From contig JBBDNB010000057.1 in NCBI GenBank assembly GCA_040877935.1, forward strand, positions 1 through 64,000: a stretch of DNA of 64,000 nucleotides, given 5' to 3'. Shown in pieces: positions 9,488 through 19,175 of this stretch. Position 1 is the first letter of the stretch. Each line of letters opens with the position of its first letter. The DNA is from Chitinophagales bacterium (lineage in GTDB: Bacteria > Bacteroidota > Bacteroidia > Chitinophagales > CAIOSU01). Both the position numbers and the translations under genes were made by a program. The notes beneath the pieces were generated by a model. The model had not been told where the DNA came from, did not search any database, and saw only the letters and a program-made list of their open reading frames with translations.

Positions 9488-10270
9488 TTACTCCCCCAAT
9501 TTAGCCTCGTTCCAAAGTGCGTCCATCTCCTCCAAACTCATGTCCTTCAATTGATCTCCTGATTTTTGAGCTGAACTTTCAATAAACTCAAATCGCCTTT
9601 TGAATTTTTTATTGGTAAGCTCCAATGCTCTTTCAGGGTCAATATTTAAATAGCGGGAGAGATTGACCATTGCAAACAGCAAGTCGCCAAATTCGGCCTC
9701 TATTTCGGCTTGATTCAGATTAGCTTGCGCTTCTTTTAGTTCGGCTTGTTCTTCTTCTATTTTTTTCCATACCTGTTCTATGGTATCCCATTCAAAGCCC
9801 ACTTGTTTGGCTTTGTCCTGCATTCTGTATGCTTTGATCAATGCGGGTAGGGAAATTGGCACACCGCTTAAAACAGATTTTTTCTCCCCTTTTTTCTCCT
9901 TCATTTTTATCTGTTCCCAGTTTTCCTTCACCTGATCTTCACCATCAACTTTAGTATCGCCATAAATATGCGGATGCCTGCGAATCAACTTATCGCACAA
10001 ATCATTCAGCACTTCTGTAATGGTAAATTCTTTTTGCTCATCCGCTATTTTGGCATAAAAAACCAAGTGCAGCATTAGGTCGCCAATTTCTTCCTTTATT
10101 CCTGGCATGTCTTTTTCGAGGATAGCATCAGTCAGTTCGTAGGTCTCTTCAATACTGAGCGGACTCAGGGAATCCATGGTTTGTTTTCTATCCCAGGGGC
10201 ATTTTTCCCTCAGGTCGTCCATTATGTCTAATAATCTTAAAAAAGCTTTTGCCCGGCTGTCCATAAACAC
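9488..10270 (-). CDS. mazG: Nucleoside triphosphate pyrophosphohydrolase MazG
   Basis: 260 aa with two tandem MazG domains. The first has CPWDRKQTMDSL, EETYELTDAI and EEIGDLMLHLVFYAKIA, where the EExxE...ExxD acidic residues bind magnesium. The second has VGFEWDTIEQVWKKIEEEQAEL and EAEFGDLLFAMVNLSRYL. MazG removes pyrophosphate from (d)NTPs, probably cleaning aberrant nucleotides and affecting ppGpp levels. Length and domain pair match the E. coli-type enzyme. It is divergent from the NqrM-like gene, with 66 bp between them. Confidence 0.95.
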   Translation of the reverse strand: MFMDSRAKAFLRLLDIMDDLREKCPWDRKQTMDSLSPLSIEETYELTDAILEKDMPGIKEEIGDLMLHLVFYAKIADEQKEFTITEVLNDLCDKLIRRHPHIYGDTKVDGEDQVKENWEQIKMKEKKGEKKSVLSGVPISLPALIKAYRMQDKAKQVGFEWDTIEQVWKKIEEEQAELKEAQANLNQAEIEAEFGDLLFAMVNLSRYLNIDPERALELTNKKFKRRFEFIESSAQKSGDQLKDMSLEEMDALWNEAKLGE

Positions 10271-10310
10271 TAATTTTGAATTTAGAAAACAAAGAACGCT
10301 GTAATAGTGT

Positions 10311-10318
10311 TAAATTTG
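10311..10318 (+). promoter_or_regulatory. Candidate -7 promoter box for the NqrM-like gene
   Basis: TAAATTTG matches the Bacteroidota -7 consensus TAnnTTTG and lies 18 bp before the ATG at 10337. No clean -33 TTTG at the ideal distance is visible, so support is partial. Confidence 0.4.
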
Positions 10319-10336
10319 TAAGAATAAAGGTATAAA

Positions 10337-10558
10337 ATGGTACTCACTACATTATTATTGTCAATAGGAATTATAGGTTTGGCCTTTGCTTTGATCGGCA
10401 TTCGTATTTTGCTGGTAAAAGACGGGGAGTTTAAAGGTACTTGTGCAACGAACAACCCAATGCTGAAAAATGAGATTGGAGAATGTACGGTTTGCGGAAA
10501 AGCTCCTGAAGAAGATTGTAAAGGCGGTGAAGTGGAAAAAGGTTGGGCAGGTCAATAG
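10337..10558 (+). CDS. NqrM-like small membrane protein (Na+-NQR maturation)
   Basis: 73 aa: one N-terminal membrane helix (LLLSIGIIGLAFALIGIRILL) followed by a soluble tail with four cysteines (GTCATNN..., GECTVCGKAPEEDC). This layout, one helix plus a cysteine-rich tail in a protein of 70-80 aa, is that of NqrM (former DUF539), which is needed to deliver iron to the Cys site between NqrD and NqrE. It lies convergent to apbE at the end of the nqr operon, which supports the assignment. The identification rests on architecture and context; I could not align it to a reference. Confidence 0.6.
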   Translation: MVLTTLLLSIGIIGLAFALIGIRILLVKDGEFKGTCATNNPMLKNEIGECTVCGKAPEEDCKGGEVEKGWAGQ

Positions 10559-10568
10559 TAGCCCTGTT

Positions 10569-11600
10569 TTATTCTTTTAGCCAATTCAAATTATCCTCTA
10601 ATTCATTGCTGAATACGGGTTGCAATTGATTTTCACCCGACTCTATCAATAAAATTTTATAGGACTTTTTAAGCACTTCGTCTTTTGATATTTTATCAAA
10701 AAGCTGCTTTCCGTTTATCATCAATGCAGTGGCCAGGGCATCTGCTTCTGCACAGTTTTCAGCTAGAACTGTTGCGCTCAAAATCGAAGATTGTTCTGAA
10801 TAGCCAGTTCTGGGATTTAGGATATGCGCATATAATTTTCCTTTTCGCTCGTAATAATTCCGGTAATTGCCAGAAGTAGCAATGGCAGAATTTCTGTCTT
10901 TTAAAATTGCAATAAGTTTCCTGTTTTCCAATTCCGATGTGGGATCATCAATGCCCACACTCCATTTGTCATTATTGGGGTTGATCCCATTAAAGCGCAC
11001 TTCACCACCGATTTCTATTAGATAATTTTCAATTGAATTGTTTTCTAGAAATTGACTGAGCAAATCTACCCCATAGCCTTTTGCCACAGCACTAAAATCG
11101 AGCGTGATGTTCTCCCTGCTGCGATAAATAAAATGACTGTTAGATGAATCCATTAATTGAAGTGCACTAAAATCACAAAGCCGGAGCAGTGAATCTACAA
11201 TAACTGAATCGGGATTTTCAGGTTTGGCTCCACCTGCAAAGCCCCAGTATTTTACCAGGGGAAATACAGTAGGGTTAAAATAGCCATCAGTTAAAGCAAA
11301 CAATTTTTTGGAAATTTCAAATACATTGGCGAAATGGCTATCAACTTCAAAAACAGAAGCCCTTGAATTGTTAAAAGTGCTGATGACAGATTTCGGGTCA
11401 TAGGTGGACATGGAGCGATTTACCAATTTCAGCAATGAATCCAGCTCTGTTTTGAAATTGCGTTGCAGGCTATCTTTGTATTGTATAGCGTAGTTGGTTC
11501 CCATTGTGTGTCCACTGATATTGATGTATTTATCTGCATTCTTCTCCTGCTTACAGGCGAGAAGCATACTGAGCAGAACTATGAAATAGAATAGGCGCAT
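10569..11600 (-). CDS. apbE: FAD:protein FMN transferase, lipoprotein
   Basis: 343 aa. ApbE attaches FMN by a phosphoester bond to threonine in S-G-A-T motifs of NqrB and NqrC, both present upstream in this operon. A lipoprotein signal (FIVLLSMLLAC, lipid-modified Cys16) puts it in the periplasm. Family features: GHTMGTNYAIQY at the N-terminus, LDFSAVAKGYGVDLL, YLIEIGGEVRFNG and the C-terminal ADALATALMINGK region. It follows nqrF by 72 bp but a strong terminator lies between them, so it may be expressed partly on its own. Confidence 0.95.
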   Translation of the reverse strand: MRLFYFIVLLSMLLACKQEKNADKYINISGHTMGTNYAIQYKDSLQRNFKTELDSLLKLVNRSMSTYDPKSVISTFNNSRASVFEVDSHFANVFEISKKLFALTDGYFNPTVFPLVKYWGFAGGAKPENPDSVIVDSLLRLCDFSALQLMDSSNSHFIYRSRENITLDFSAVAKGYGVDLLSQFLENNSIENYLIEIGGEVRFNGINPNNDKWSVGIDDPTSELENRKLIAILKDRNSAIATSGNYRNYYERKGKLYAHILNPRTGYSEQSSILSATVLAENCAEADALATALMINGKQLFDKISKDEVLKKSYKILLIESGENQLQPVFSNELEDNLNWLKE

Positions 11601-11617
11601 TCCTGGAGATTGTTTAC

Positions 11618-11646
11618 AAAAAAGGGTTGATCAAATGACCAACCCT
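11618..11646 (-). terminator. Rho-independent terminator after nqrF
   Basis: On the minus strand AGGGTTGGTCA pairs with TGATCAACCCT across a 2-nt centre (11-bp stem, one mismatch), followed by TTTTTTG. It lies 27 bp past the nqrF stop and before apbE. Confidence 0.8.
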
Positions 11647-11672
11647 AATTTAAATGTTTTTATTAATAATTT

Positions 11673-12926
11673 TTAGCTTCCGAAATCATCAAAAGCAATA
11701 TTGCTTTCCGGCACACCCAATTCATCGAGCATTTTTTGAACTGCGCTGAGCATCATTGGCGGGCCGCATAGATAGTATTCAATTTCTTCGGGTTCAGGAT
11801 GATTTTTCAAATATTCTTCATAAGCTACAAGGTGGATAAAACCTGTGGGGCCATCCCAATTGTCTTCTTCCAGCGGTTCTGAAAGTGCTTCAACGTATTT
11901 GAAATTGTCAAACTTCTCTTCAATATCCCTGAAGTGCTCTGTATAGAACAATTCTCTTTTGGAACGGCCACCGTAGAAGTAAGTAACCTTGCGATCAGTG
12001 CTTTCTGTATGAAAGAGGTGGAAAATATGCGAACGCAATGGCGCCATACCTGCCCCGCCACCAATATAAACCATTTCTTTGTCCGTGGGCTTAATAAAGA
12101 ATTCGCCATAAGGACCTGAAATAGTGACCTTATCTCCGGGTTTTCTTGAAAATACAAAAGAAGAACAAATACCCGGATTCACATCCATAAAGGCATTTTT
12201 AGCTCTGTCCCATGGTGGTGTAGCGAGGCGAATATTCAGCATCACAATATTTCCTTCTGCCGGGTGATTGGCCATTGAATAAGCTCTGAAAATAGGCTCA
12301 TCGTTTTTCATTTTCAAATCCCAGATACCAAAGCTGTCGTAATCCCCTTTGTATTCATCTGGAATTTCATAAAGATCGGTTTTGAAATCTACCTCAATCG
12401 GGGGAACATCAACTTGAATATAGCCACCTGATTCAAAATCGAGGTTTTCTCCTTCCGGTAATTTCACTACAAATTCTTTGATAAATGTTGCCACATTATC
12501 ATTGGACTTGACTGTGCAGTCCCATTTGCTGATCCCGAAAATTTCTTCCGGAACTTTAATTTTCATGTCTTCTTTCACTTTAACCTGGCAAGCGAGCCTC
12601 CAATTTTCTGAGGCTTCTTTACGGGTGAGGTGATTCATTTCTGTTGGCAGCACATCACCGCCTCCTTCCATCACCTGGCATTTGCACATGGCGCAAGTAC
12701 CCCCTCCACCACAGGCAGAAGGAAGAAAAATACTCTTTTCTGAAAGTGCAGTAAGCAAATTAGAACCCGGTGATACAGACATTGGGTTTTCGTCATCACC
12801 ATTAATGGTTAAAGTAAGTTCTCCCGAAGGCACCAACTTAGATTTTGCAAAAAGCAAAAGTGCTGTCAGTGACATTAATATAATCAGGAATGCTACAATG
12901 CTGAACAATATAACTGTGAAATCCAT
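11673..12926 (-). CDS. nqrF: Na+-translocating NADH:quinone reductase subunit F
   Basis: 417 aa from [10 protein letters not shown] longer open frame begins 18 codons earlier but overlaps nqrE and lacks family similarity, so the ATG at 12926 is chosen. Order of parts: an N-terminal membrane helix, a 2Fe-2S ferredoxin domain with [15 protein letters not shown] and a distal RLACQ cysteine, an FAD domain with RAYSMAN, and an NADH-binding domain with [11 protein letters not shown], ending in AFDDFGS. This subunit takes electrons from NADH and passes them through FAD and the iron-sulfur centre into the pump. It is the last gene of nqrABCDEF. Confidence 0.97.
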   Translation of the reverse strand: MDFTVILFSIVAFLIILMSLTALLLFAKSKLVPSGELTLTINGDDENPMSVSPGSNLLTALSEKSIFLPSACGGGGTCAMCKCQVMEGGGDVLPTEMNHLTRKEASENWRLACQVKVKEDMKIKVPEEIFGISKWDCTVKSNDNVATFIKEFVVKLPEGENLDFESGGYIQVDVPPIEVDFKTDLYEIPDEYKGDYDSFGIWDLKMKNDEPIFRAYSMANHPAEGNIVMLNIRLATPPWDRAKNAFMDVNPGICSSFVFSRKPGDKVTISGPYGEFFIKPTDKEMVYIGGGAGMAPLRSHIFHLFHTESTDRKVTYFYGGRSKRELFYTEHFRDIEEKFDNFKYVEALSEPLEEDNWDGPTGFIHLVAYEEYLKNHPEPEEIEYYLCGPPMMLSAVQKMLDELGVPESNIAFDDFGS

Positions 12927-12945
12927 ATCTATTTGACTTCTGTAT

Positions 12946-13539
12946 TTATAATTTAATTCCCATGAATCCCATAAAGGCAACTCCCATAAGACCTGTAATA
13001 ATAAATGCTATTCCCAAACCTCTTAAAGGGGCAGGTACATTTGAGTATTTGATTTTTTCGCGAATCGCAGCAATACCAATTATAGCAAGGAAAAAGCCAG
13101 TTCCAGAACCCAAACCAAAAGCAGTTGCCTGACCAAATTCATATTCTCTTGAAACCATAAAGAGTGACCCTCCAAGAATGGAACAGTTTACAGTAATCAA
13201 TGGCAGGAAAATTCCCAAAGAGACGTATAGCGGAGGGAAGAATTTTTCTACAACCATTTCTACCAACTGAACCATTGATGCAATAACAGCAATAAAAACA
13301 ATGAAGTTTAAAAATGTAAGGTCAACACCAAACAAGCCACTTTCCTTAAGTAGGAACTCGTGTATAAGCCAATTCACAGGAATGGTAATGCCGAGCACGA
13401 AAATAACTGCTAAACCTAATCCAAAAGCAGTTTTTAATGTTTTAGATACTGCAAGGTAAGAGCACATCCCCAAAAAGTAAGCTAAAATCATATTTTCAAT
13501 GAAGACAGCTTTGATAAATATATTTACGTATTCCAGCAT
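12946..13539 (-). CDS. nqrE: Na+-translocating NADH:quinone reductase subunit E
   Basis: 197 aa and almost wholly hydrophobic, with six membrane helices in the inverted-repeat fold shared with NqrD. The stretch [18 protein letters not shown] contains the conserved cysteine that helps bind the intramembrane iron site. Later [15 protein letters not shown] and [20 protein letters not shown] match the family end. Normal length. It sits between nqrD (33 bp gap) and nqrF (19 bp gap) in the operon. Confidence 0.97.
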   Translation of the reverse strand: MLEYVNIFIKAVFIENMILAYFLGMCSYLAVSKTLKTAFGLGLAVIFVLGITIPVNWLIHEFLLKESGLFGVDLTFLNFIVFIAVIASMVQLVEMVVEKFFPPLYVSLGIFLPLITVNCSILGGSLFMVSREYEFGQATAFGLGSGTGFFLAIIGIAAIREKIKYSNVPAPLRGLGIAFIITGLMGVAFMGFMGIKL

Positions 13540-13572
13540 TATCTTGCGATTTGTGTGTTTTTTAAAAGAGTT

Positions 13573-14217
13573 TTATGAAACATCAACCAGTTTCTCATTT
13601 CTACCGCGTTGCCACCAGATCATTAAACCTATAAGAAACATAGCAGATGCGGGCAACAGCATTAAACCATTGCCTTCATATCCGGCAGGCAATATTTTAA
13701 AACCTAATAATTCTCCTTTTCCAAACAATTCCCTGAAAAAAGCTACGCCAACCAATATAATTCCATAGCCAATTCCATTGCCCAACCCATCGAGAAAAGA
13801 GGGGAGTGGTTTGTTGGCCATAGCAAAGGCTTCTAATCTTCCCATGATAATACAGTTGGTAATGATCAGACCAACATACACTGATAATTGTTTGTAAACA
13901 TCGTATGAAAAGGCTTTCAATATCTGGTCAACCAAAATAACCAGCGAGGCAATTACGGTCAATTGAACGATCATTCTAATTCTGCTGGGTATAGTATTGC
14001 GCAATGTTGCAATAATAAGATTTGCAAAGCCACAAACTGCAACTACAGCTAAAGCCATTACCAATGCAGGTTTTAATGCCACCGTAACTGCGAGTGCAGA
14101 ACATACGCCCAACACTTGAACGGTAATTGGATTATTATCATCGAGGGGGTCAGTTAATAACCTTCGATTTTTCTTAGAAAAAAGGGATTCTTTTTGCTTT
14201 GTTGCTGCTTCACTCAT
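13573..14217 (-). CDS. nqrD: Na+-translocating NADH:quinone reductase subunit D
   Basis: 214 aa with six membrane helices. Family signatures: [18 protein letters not shown] (with the conserved cysteine of the iron site), [35 protein letters not shown] and [21 protein letters not shown]. Together with NqrE it forms the sodium- and electron-conducting core. The start codon overlaps the nqrC stop by one base, suggesting translational coupling. Confidence 0.97.
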   Translation of the reverse strand: MSEAATKQKESLFSKKNRRLLTDPLDDNNPITVQVLGVCSALAVTVALKPALVMALAVVAVCGFANLIIATLRNTIPSRIRMIVQLTVIASLVILVDQILKAFSYDVYKQLSVYVGLIITNCIIMGRLEAFAMANKPLPSFLDGLGNGIGYGIILVGVAFFRELFGKGELLGFKILPAGYEGNGLMLLPASAMFLIGLMIWWQRGRNEKLVDVS

Positions 14218-14930
14218 TATGATTGAGGTTTTTGTTTTTCAAAAAAAGGCAGATACTGATTGATTCTGTAGATCATATCAGAAACCCCATTGCTCGTAAC
14301 TGTTGCACCTGAAATAGAGTTCACCTGATGTTCAGGTTCTTTGATTTCACCTTTCACGACTTCCACAGAAACAAATTTACCGTTGTCCATTACTTTTTTG
14401 CCTATGAACTGACCTGCCCATTCATCGTTGTCTTTGATCTCTGCTCCAAGCCCGGGCGTCTCTGCTTTGTGGTCAAAGGATACTCCTGCAACTGTATTGT
14501 AATCTTCTTCAAGTGCTATATAGCCCCATATTTCATCCCACAATCCACTGCCGCTTAATGGAAGAATATAGGATTTCTCACCATCATATTCATAAATGAA
14601 TAAGGGATAATACCTGTCTTCTTCGGGTTTTTTACGCTGTGCTTTTAGTTCAATTTCAGTAGCTACCAATGGTGATCCGTCTGGTTTTTCAGTTACTTCT
14701 TCTCCTTTGTGGTTGATAACGATTGGCCTGACATTATTCTCGAAAAATTCCCCTGGGTTTTCTACATCAGCTTTTCCTACCGATTTTAGAATATCGGTTT
14801 GTGTGGCAATCCTGACATTGTTTTTTTGTCTTTCCTGCAAGCCTGTAGCTGCAAGTGAAAGTGAAACGGCTATTACTACTGTTAATACAGCAGCATAGAT
14901 TATTGTGTATGAATTTGAATTACGCTGCAC
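14217..14930 (-). CDS. nqrC: Na+-translocating NADH:quinone reductase subunit C
   Basis: 237 aa with one N-terminal membrane helix ([21 protein letters not shown]) and a periplasmic FMN-binding domain. The flavinylation site is visible as [11 protein letters not shown] near the C-terminus: threonine of S-G-A-T receives FMN from Apb[25 protein letters not shown] and [12 protein letters not shown] are family blocks. It overlaps nqrB by 11 bp and nqrD by 1 bp. Confidence 0.97.
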   Translation of the reverse strand: MQRNSNSYTIIYAAVLTVVIAVSLSLAATGLQERQKNNVRIATQTDILKSVGKADVENPGEFFENNVRPIVINHKGEEVTEKPDGSPLVATEIELKAQRKKPEEDRYYPLFIYEYDGEKSYILPLSGSGLWDEIWGYIALEEDYNTVAGVSFDHKAETPGLGAEIKDNDEWAGQFIGKKVMDNGKFVSVEVVKGEIKEPEHQVNSISGATVTSNGVSDMIYRINQYLPFFEKQKPQS

Positions 14931-16143
14931 GACTTAACCTCCTTGAAATATTTGCTTGAATTACATAATTATCAATCAATGGTGCGAATACATTTAATAG
15001 TAGTATAGCGAGCATCCATCCTTCAGGATAGGCCGGGTTTAAAACCCTGATGATCATGCCTATTACTCCAATTAGAAATCCGTATATCCACTTTCCGGTA
15101 TTCGTGCCTGTTGCGGTTACGGGGTCGGTTGCCATAAATGCCATTGCAAAAAAGAAACTGCCCATTATAAAATGATAATGAACCGGAACTTCCATAAATG
15201 GATTGAGTGCCAGTCCATTCATTAATAAACCCATAGAGGCCGCACCAATAAACATTGAGAGCATAATCCTCCAGCTTCCAATTCCTGAAGCAATAAGCAT
15301 CCCTGCACCTAAAAGTATAGCAGGTTTGTTCATTTCACCTACAGAACCGGGTATAAAGCCCCAAAACATTTCAGAAATGGAATATTGTTCTGTGACAGCT
15401 CCCCAGCCACCTTCTGCTGCCAATGCTAGTGGGGTGGCTCCTGAGAACCCATCTACAAGTGCGAGATTGTCTTTTATATGCAGAAAATCTCCAAAAAGTG
15501 CCGATGCTCCCTGATGTAGAAAATTATAATCGTAGGAAACCCAGACCTTGTCACCCGATATTTCTGTGGGATATGCGAAGAATAGAAATACCCTCGCTGT
15601 TAATGCCACATTCAGTACGTTCATTCCGGTACCTCCAAAAGCTTCTTTACCAATTATTACTGCAAAAGCAGTAGCCACAGCAAGCATCCATAGTGGAATG
15701 TCCGGTGGAACAATCAATGGAATCAACATTCCGGTGACCAAAAAGCCTTCTTCAATAGCATGGCCTTTTTTAGCAGCAAAAGCAAACTCAATGCCCAGCC
15801 CCACTACATGTGCTACTACTATTATTGGCAGAAGCTGTAAGAGACCGTAAACTATTTTAGGAATAAGTCCTTCAGTAAGTCCAGGGTACATACCCATTGC
15901 TGCATAGTGCTGATGTCCGATGTTCACCATCCCATGAATCAGGCACAATTGCATGGCCAAAACCACATGCACCATTGTTCGTTTTAAATCCATGCCATCC
16001 TTGATATGTGTGCCACTTTGGGTTACCAGGTTGGGTTGGAACAAAAAGGTAGAAATACCATCATGCAGCGTATGTGCAAATTTGTTTTTTGCTGCAATCG
16101 GCTCCAGTTTGTCCAGAATAGTTCTTAAAGGGTTTTTACTCAT
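14920..16143 (-). CDS. nqrB: Na+-translocating NADH:quinone reductase subunit B
   Basis: 407 aa, about ten membrane helices. The covalent FMN site appears as VDGFSGATPLALAAEGG. GMNVLNVALTARVFLFFAYP and FMATDPVTATGTNTGKW are conserved family blocks, and the cytoplasmic N-terminus (ILDKLEPIAAKNKFAHTLHDG) is typical. NqrB carries one covalent FMN plus riboflavin and holds the main sodium path. It follows nqrA by 23 bp. Confidence 0.97.
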   Translation of the reverse strand: MSKNPLRTILDKLEPIAAKNKFAHTLHDGISTFLFQPNLVTQSGTHIKDGMDLKRTMVHVVLAMQLCLIHGMVNIGHQHYAAMGMYPGLTEGLIPKIVYGLLQLLPIIVVAHVVGLGIEFAFAAKKGHAIEEGFLVTGMLIPLIVPPDIPLWMLAVATAFAVIIGKEAFGGTGMNVLNVALTARVFLFFAYPTEISGDKVWVSYDYNFLHQGASALFGDFLHIKDNLALVDGFSGATPLALAAEGGWGAVTEQYSISEMFWGFIPGSVGEMNKPAILLGAGMLIASGIGSWRIMLSMFIGAASMGLLMNGLALNPFMEVPVHYHFIMGSFFFAMAFMATDPVTATGTNTGKWIYGFLIGVIGMIIRVLNPAYPEGWMLAILLLNVFAPLIDNYVIQANISRRLSRAA

Positions 16144-16166
16144 TTTAACCTTTCGTTTATTTTAGA

Positions 16167-17879
16167 TCAACTTTGTTCGTACATGTAATCAAGCCCTTCG
16201 CGTAAAATTTCCTGCACATTTGTTTTTGATGTACAAACAAATTCGCATAAAGCCATATCTTCTTCTACAACTTCGTAAATGCCCAGTCCTTCCATCAATT
16301 CAAAATCATTTGCCATAATGGCTTTAAGTAGGTGAACCGGGTAAATGTTCATAGGAAGAACTTGCTCGTATTGCCCTGTAACTACAAGAGCTCTAGCTTC
16401 ACCATGCGTGTTGGTATTGACATCAAATTCTTCATTGGGAAATAATGTCCACGGGAAAGTAGGGGATATACTTGGGCGTGCGTATGAAGGAATCAACCAA
16501 CCAAACATTTCATATTGGTCACCTTCTTCAATAACTGAAATAAGATTGTTAAATAATCCCAGGAATCCTTTGGAAGCTACTTTTTTTCCTGTCAACACAT
16601 CTCCGGAGATAATGCGCACATTTTCTTCATCTACCTGTTTATTGATTAATTCTTCCAGATTGGCTCCGGGAAATGTCCTTATGTAGGAAGGGTTTTTAAC
16701 TTTTGGCCCGGCAACTGCTACCAGCTTTTGAGTATTAAAACGTCCTTCTAAGAATAGCCTTCCTATAAAAACAACCTCCTGAGCTCCTACAGTCCAGGCA
16801 ATTTCTCCTTTGGCTATTGGGTCAATGTGGTGAATTTGAATGCCTACATTTCCAGCCGGATGAGGTCCTTCAAAGTAGTGTTTCTCAATATTCTGAACAT
16901 TTTCAAAAGTATCACATGGCTTGCGTTTTGCGTCAAGACTTAAATGGACTTTGCCATCGGTTAATTTTCTTAAAGCGTCTATTCCTGCCTGAAAAGCTTT
17001 GCTTTCTCCCTGAAGCGTAAAGTTCAGATTAGCTGAAAGTGGAGCGGTATCAAAACCACTGATAAAAATTGCTTTGGGTTTTTCTTCGGGATCGGCTACA
17101 AAATTGAATGGGCGTTGTTTGATAAAAGGCCAGCACCCACTGTCCAGAAGCTTTTCTGTAATTGTTTTCTTGTCTAAGGTATTGGGGTCGGCTTTCTCGA
17201 ATTCCCTGAACTTCACTTCCTTATCTGCAAGAATGACAATTTCATTTATAGAGCGTTTTTCTCCCCTGATCACTTCTGCCACTTCACCGCTAACAGGTGC
17301 AGTATAAAAAATTTCAGGCCTTCTTTTGTCGAAATATATATGATCTCCAGCTTTCACTTCTGCTCCAACTTCTACTGCGAGCTTTGGAATAGGAATCATT
17401 TCGACAAAATCTTTGGGCTTAACTGCGTAGCTTGATGGAAAATAATCCTCAGAAACTTCTTTGATTGCTCTGCCTCTGATTTTAATATCGTGTCCCTTTT
17501 TCAGTTTAAATGGCTTTACTCCATTGAGGTGTGGATATTCATTGTTGCCGGGCAATATTTCGTTTAAAGCAGGAAGTACAGACGGGGATTCATCTTCGCT
17601 TTTTTGTCCTGCATCGCTTTTGGCTTTTTCAGAGGATATCTTCAGCAATTTGTCCGCTACCATATACACTACAAATAGCACGAGCAAAACTGTGACGCCA
17701 AGAATGCCCAATACAATTTCATTGAGGTAGTTTTCAAAGATGTTATTTACTTTATTATCCTGGGCAGCGAGCACAGCTGAAAAAAACAGCAAAATACTTG
17801 TGAAAGAAAATCGAGCTGAAGGTAAGTTGAAACTCATAGTAGTGTTCTTTTTCAGAGCACTTTTTTTAATATCAATCAT
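16167..17879 (-). CDS. nqrA: Na+-translocating NADH:quinone reductase subunit A with N-terminal extension
   Basis: 570 aa, first gene of the nqr operon. The normal NqrA part starts near residue 122 (KPFKLKKGHDIKIRGRAIKE), includes AGDHIYFDKRRPEIFYTAPVSGEV and HIDPIAKGEIAWTVGAQEV, and ends normally; this alone fits the usual ~450 aa. Ahead of it lie ~120 extra residues: a signal-peptide-like segment (SFTSILLFFSAVLAAQ, residues 25-40), a membrane helix (LNEIVLGILGVTVLLVLFVVYMV in two blocks, about 52-74), and a charged linker. NqrA is usually a peripheral cytoplasmic subunit without membrane helices, so here it would be tethered. Met15 (17837) is an alternative start that keeps the signal sequence. 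Confidence 0.93.
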   Translation of the reverse strand: MIDIKKSALKKNTTMSFNLPSARFSFTSILLFFSAVLAAQDNKVNNIFENYLNEIVLGILGVTVLLVLFVVYMVADKLLKISSEKAKSDAGQKSEDESPSVLPALNEILPGNNEYPHLNGVKPFKLKKGHDIKIRGRAIKEVSEDYFPSSYAVKPKDFVEMIPIPKLAVEVGAEVKAGDHIYFDKRRPEIFYTAPVSGEVAEVIRGEKRSINEIVILADKEVKFREFEKADPNTLDKKTITEKLLDSGCWPFIKQRPFNFVADPEEKPKAIFISGFDTAPLSANLNFTLQGESKAFQAGIDALRKLTDGKVHLSLDAKRKPCDTFENVQNIEKHYFEGPHPAGNVGIQIHHIDPIAKGEIAWTVGAQEVVFIGRLFLEGRFNTQKLVAVAGPKVKNPSYIRTFPGANLEELINKQVDEENVRIISGDVLTGKKVASKGFLGLFNNLISVIEEGDQYEMFGWLIPSYARPSISPTFPWTLFPNEEFDVNTNTHGEARALVVTGQYEQVLPMNIYPVHLLKAIMANDFELMEGLGIYEVVEEDMALCEFVCTSKTNVQEILREGLDYMYEQS

Positions 17880-17921
17880 TCTGAGGACAGATTAATCTAT
17901 CAAATTGTTTAAAAATCAGGG

Positions 17922-17929
17922 CAAAGGTA
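17922..17929 (-). promoter_or_regulatory. Candidate -7 promoter box of the nqr operon
   Basis: On the minus strand TACCTTTG matches TAnnTTTG and lies 42 bp before the first nqrA codon. The -33 region is weak (TTTTAAT). It is the best promoter candidate upstream of nqrA. Confidence 0.45.
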
Positions 17930-18123
17930 AAACATGTTTTAGATTAAAACTACGCAGGAGTGATTTTTTTTGACACAGTTTATTAAATTTCACAGAAGCT
18001 TCAATGTTGATTCATTGGGGCTTTTTGTTTCTTATAATCTTTGTGCTCAACACAATATCCTTTGTGCCCTTCGAGGCTTGGTGGCCAATATAATTTGTGT
18101 GGTTTACTCAAAAATAGTTGAGT

Positions 18124-19119
18124 TTATTCCTTCAACTCATTTTCACAATCTTTCCCCTCTTCAAAACAGGACAAATTATGTAGCGTGGTTTCAGCAATAT
18201 TGCGCAGTGCTGTTTGGGTAAGGAAGGCCTGATGGCCTGTGATCAATACTTGATCGTAGCTCAAAAGTTTTTCAAAAAGAGGATCATTGATTTTTTTGTT
18301 AGAGTGGTCATAAAAAAACAAGCCTTTTTCCTTTTCGTAAACATCCAGCCCGAGATAAGCCAAAGTGCCATTGTCAATTGCCCCAATTGCTGCCTCGGTA
18401 TCTATTACCGCACCACGGGAAGTATTGACCAACATGCTGCCCTTTTTCATTTTGGCAAAAGCAGCAGCATCTATTAAATTTCTTGTATTGTCGTTCAATG
18501 GGCAGTGAAGGCTCACGATATCAGAGGAATTTAGCAATTCATCGAGTTTACAATATTTTACGCCATATTTCTCGCTGAGCTTTGGATTTTCCTCAATATC
18601 ATAGGCCAGCAATTTACAGCCAAAGCCATGCAGGATTTTCGCCACTATTCCTCCGATTTTCCCTGTACCTATGATTCCAGCGGTTTTGCCGTTCATGTCA
18701 AATCCAATCAATGGATCGAGCTCGAAATTAAACTGCCGCAATCTTTTATTGGCCAGCAAGACTTTTCTATTGAGCGCCAACATTAGCATTACGCTGTGTT
18801 CTGCGATGGAATAGGGCGAATATTCAGGGACATATGCCACGCGCATGCCCAGTTTTTTGGCATGGGGCAAATCAATATGATCGTAGCCGGTAGAGCGCAG
18901 GGTGAGGTATTTTATACCCGCTTTTTTAAGGAGATTCAGCACCTTGGCAGAAAGATCATCATTCGAAAAGGCAGCGAGTCCTGTACAGTCATTGGCCAAT
19001 TCTACGGTATTTTCCCTTAGTGCTTCGCTAATGAATTTCAATTCATGCGCTTCTGTAGCATTAGCTTTTTTCAATGCATTGATTTCAAATGGCTTTGCGC
19101 TATATATTGCTATTTTCAT
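18124..19119 (-). CDS. D-isomer-specific 2-hydroxyacid dehydrogenase (D-lactate dehydrogenase-like)
   Basis: 331 aa NAD-dependent dehydrogenase. The Rossmann motif GIIGTGKIGGIVAKIL is central; the catalytic set is present as LRSTGYDHID...(Arg near SLHCPLNDNTRNLI...NTSRGAVID), Glu in GLDVYEKEKGLFF, and His in ITGHQAFLT. The sequence EKEKGLFFYDHS is typical of the fermentative LdhA branch, which reduces pyruvate to D-lactate. Length is normal. It stands alone between the nqr operon and a protease gene. Confidence 0.88.
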   Translation of the reverse strand: MKIAIYSAKPFEINALKKANATEAHELKFISEALRENTVELANDCTGLAAFSNDDLSAKVLNLLKKAGIKYLTLRSTGYDHIDLPHAKKLGMRVAYVPEYSPYSIAEHSVMLMLALNRKVLLANKRLRQFNFELDPLIGFDMNGKTAGIIGTGKIGGIVAKILHGFGCKLLAYDIEENPKLSEKYGVKYCKLDELLNSSDIVSLHCPLNDNTRNLIDAAAFAKMKKGSMLVNTSRGAVIDTEAAIGAIDNGTLAYLGLDVYEKEKGLFFYDHSNKKINDPLFEKLLSYDQVLITGHQAFLTQTALRNIAETTLHNLSCFEEGKDCENELKE

Positions 19120-19175
19120 TCTCTTATTGCTTCACTTTTCAATCACATCAATACAAATAAATCCCTGAACTCTGT

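Noticed and set aside
12927-12980. Longer N-terminus for NqrF
   Set aside because: Overlaps nqrE and adds residues before the known membrane helix of the family.
17970-18221. 83-codon plus-strand frame between nqrA and the dehydrogenase
   Set aside because: Overlaps the 3' end of the dehydrogenase, unlike any known family; part is a low-information TTTGTGCCCTTCG stretch that occurs between genes in many bacteria.
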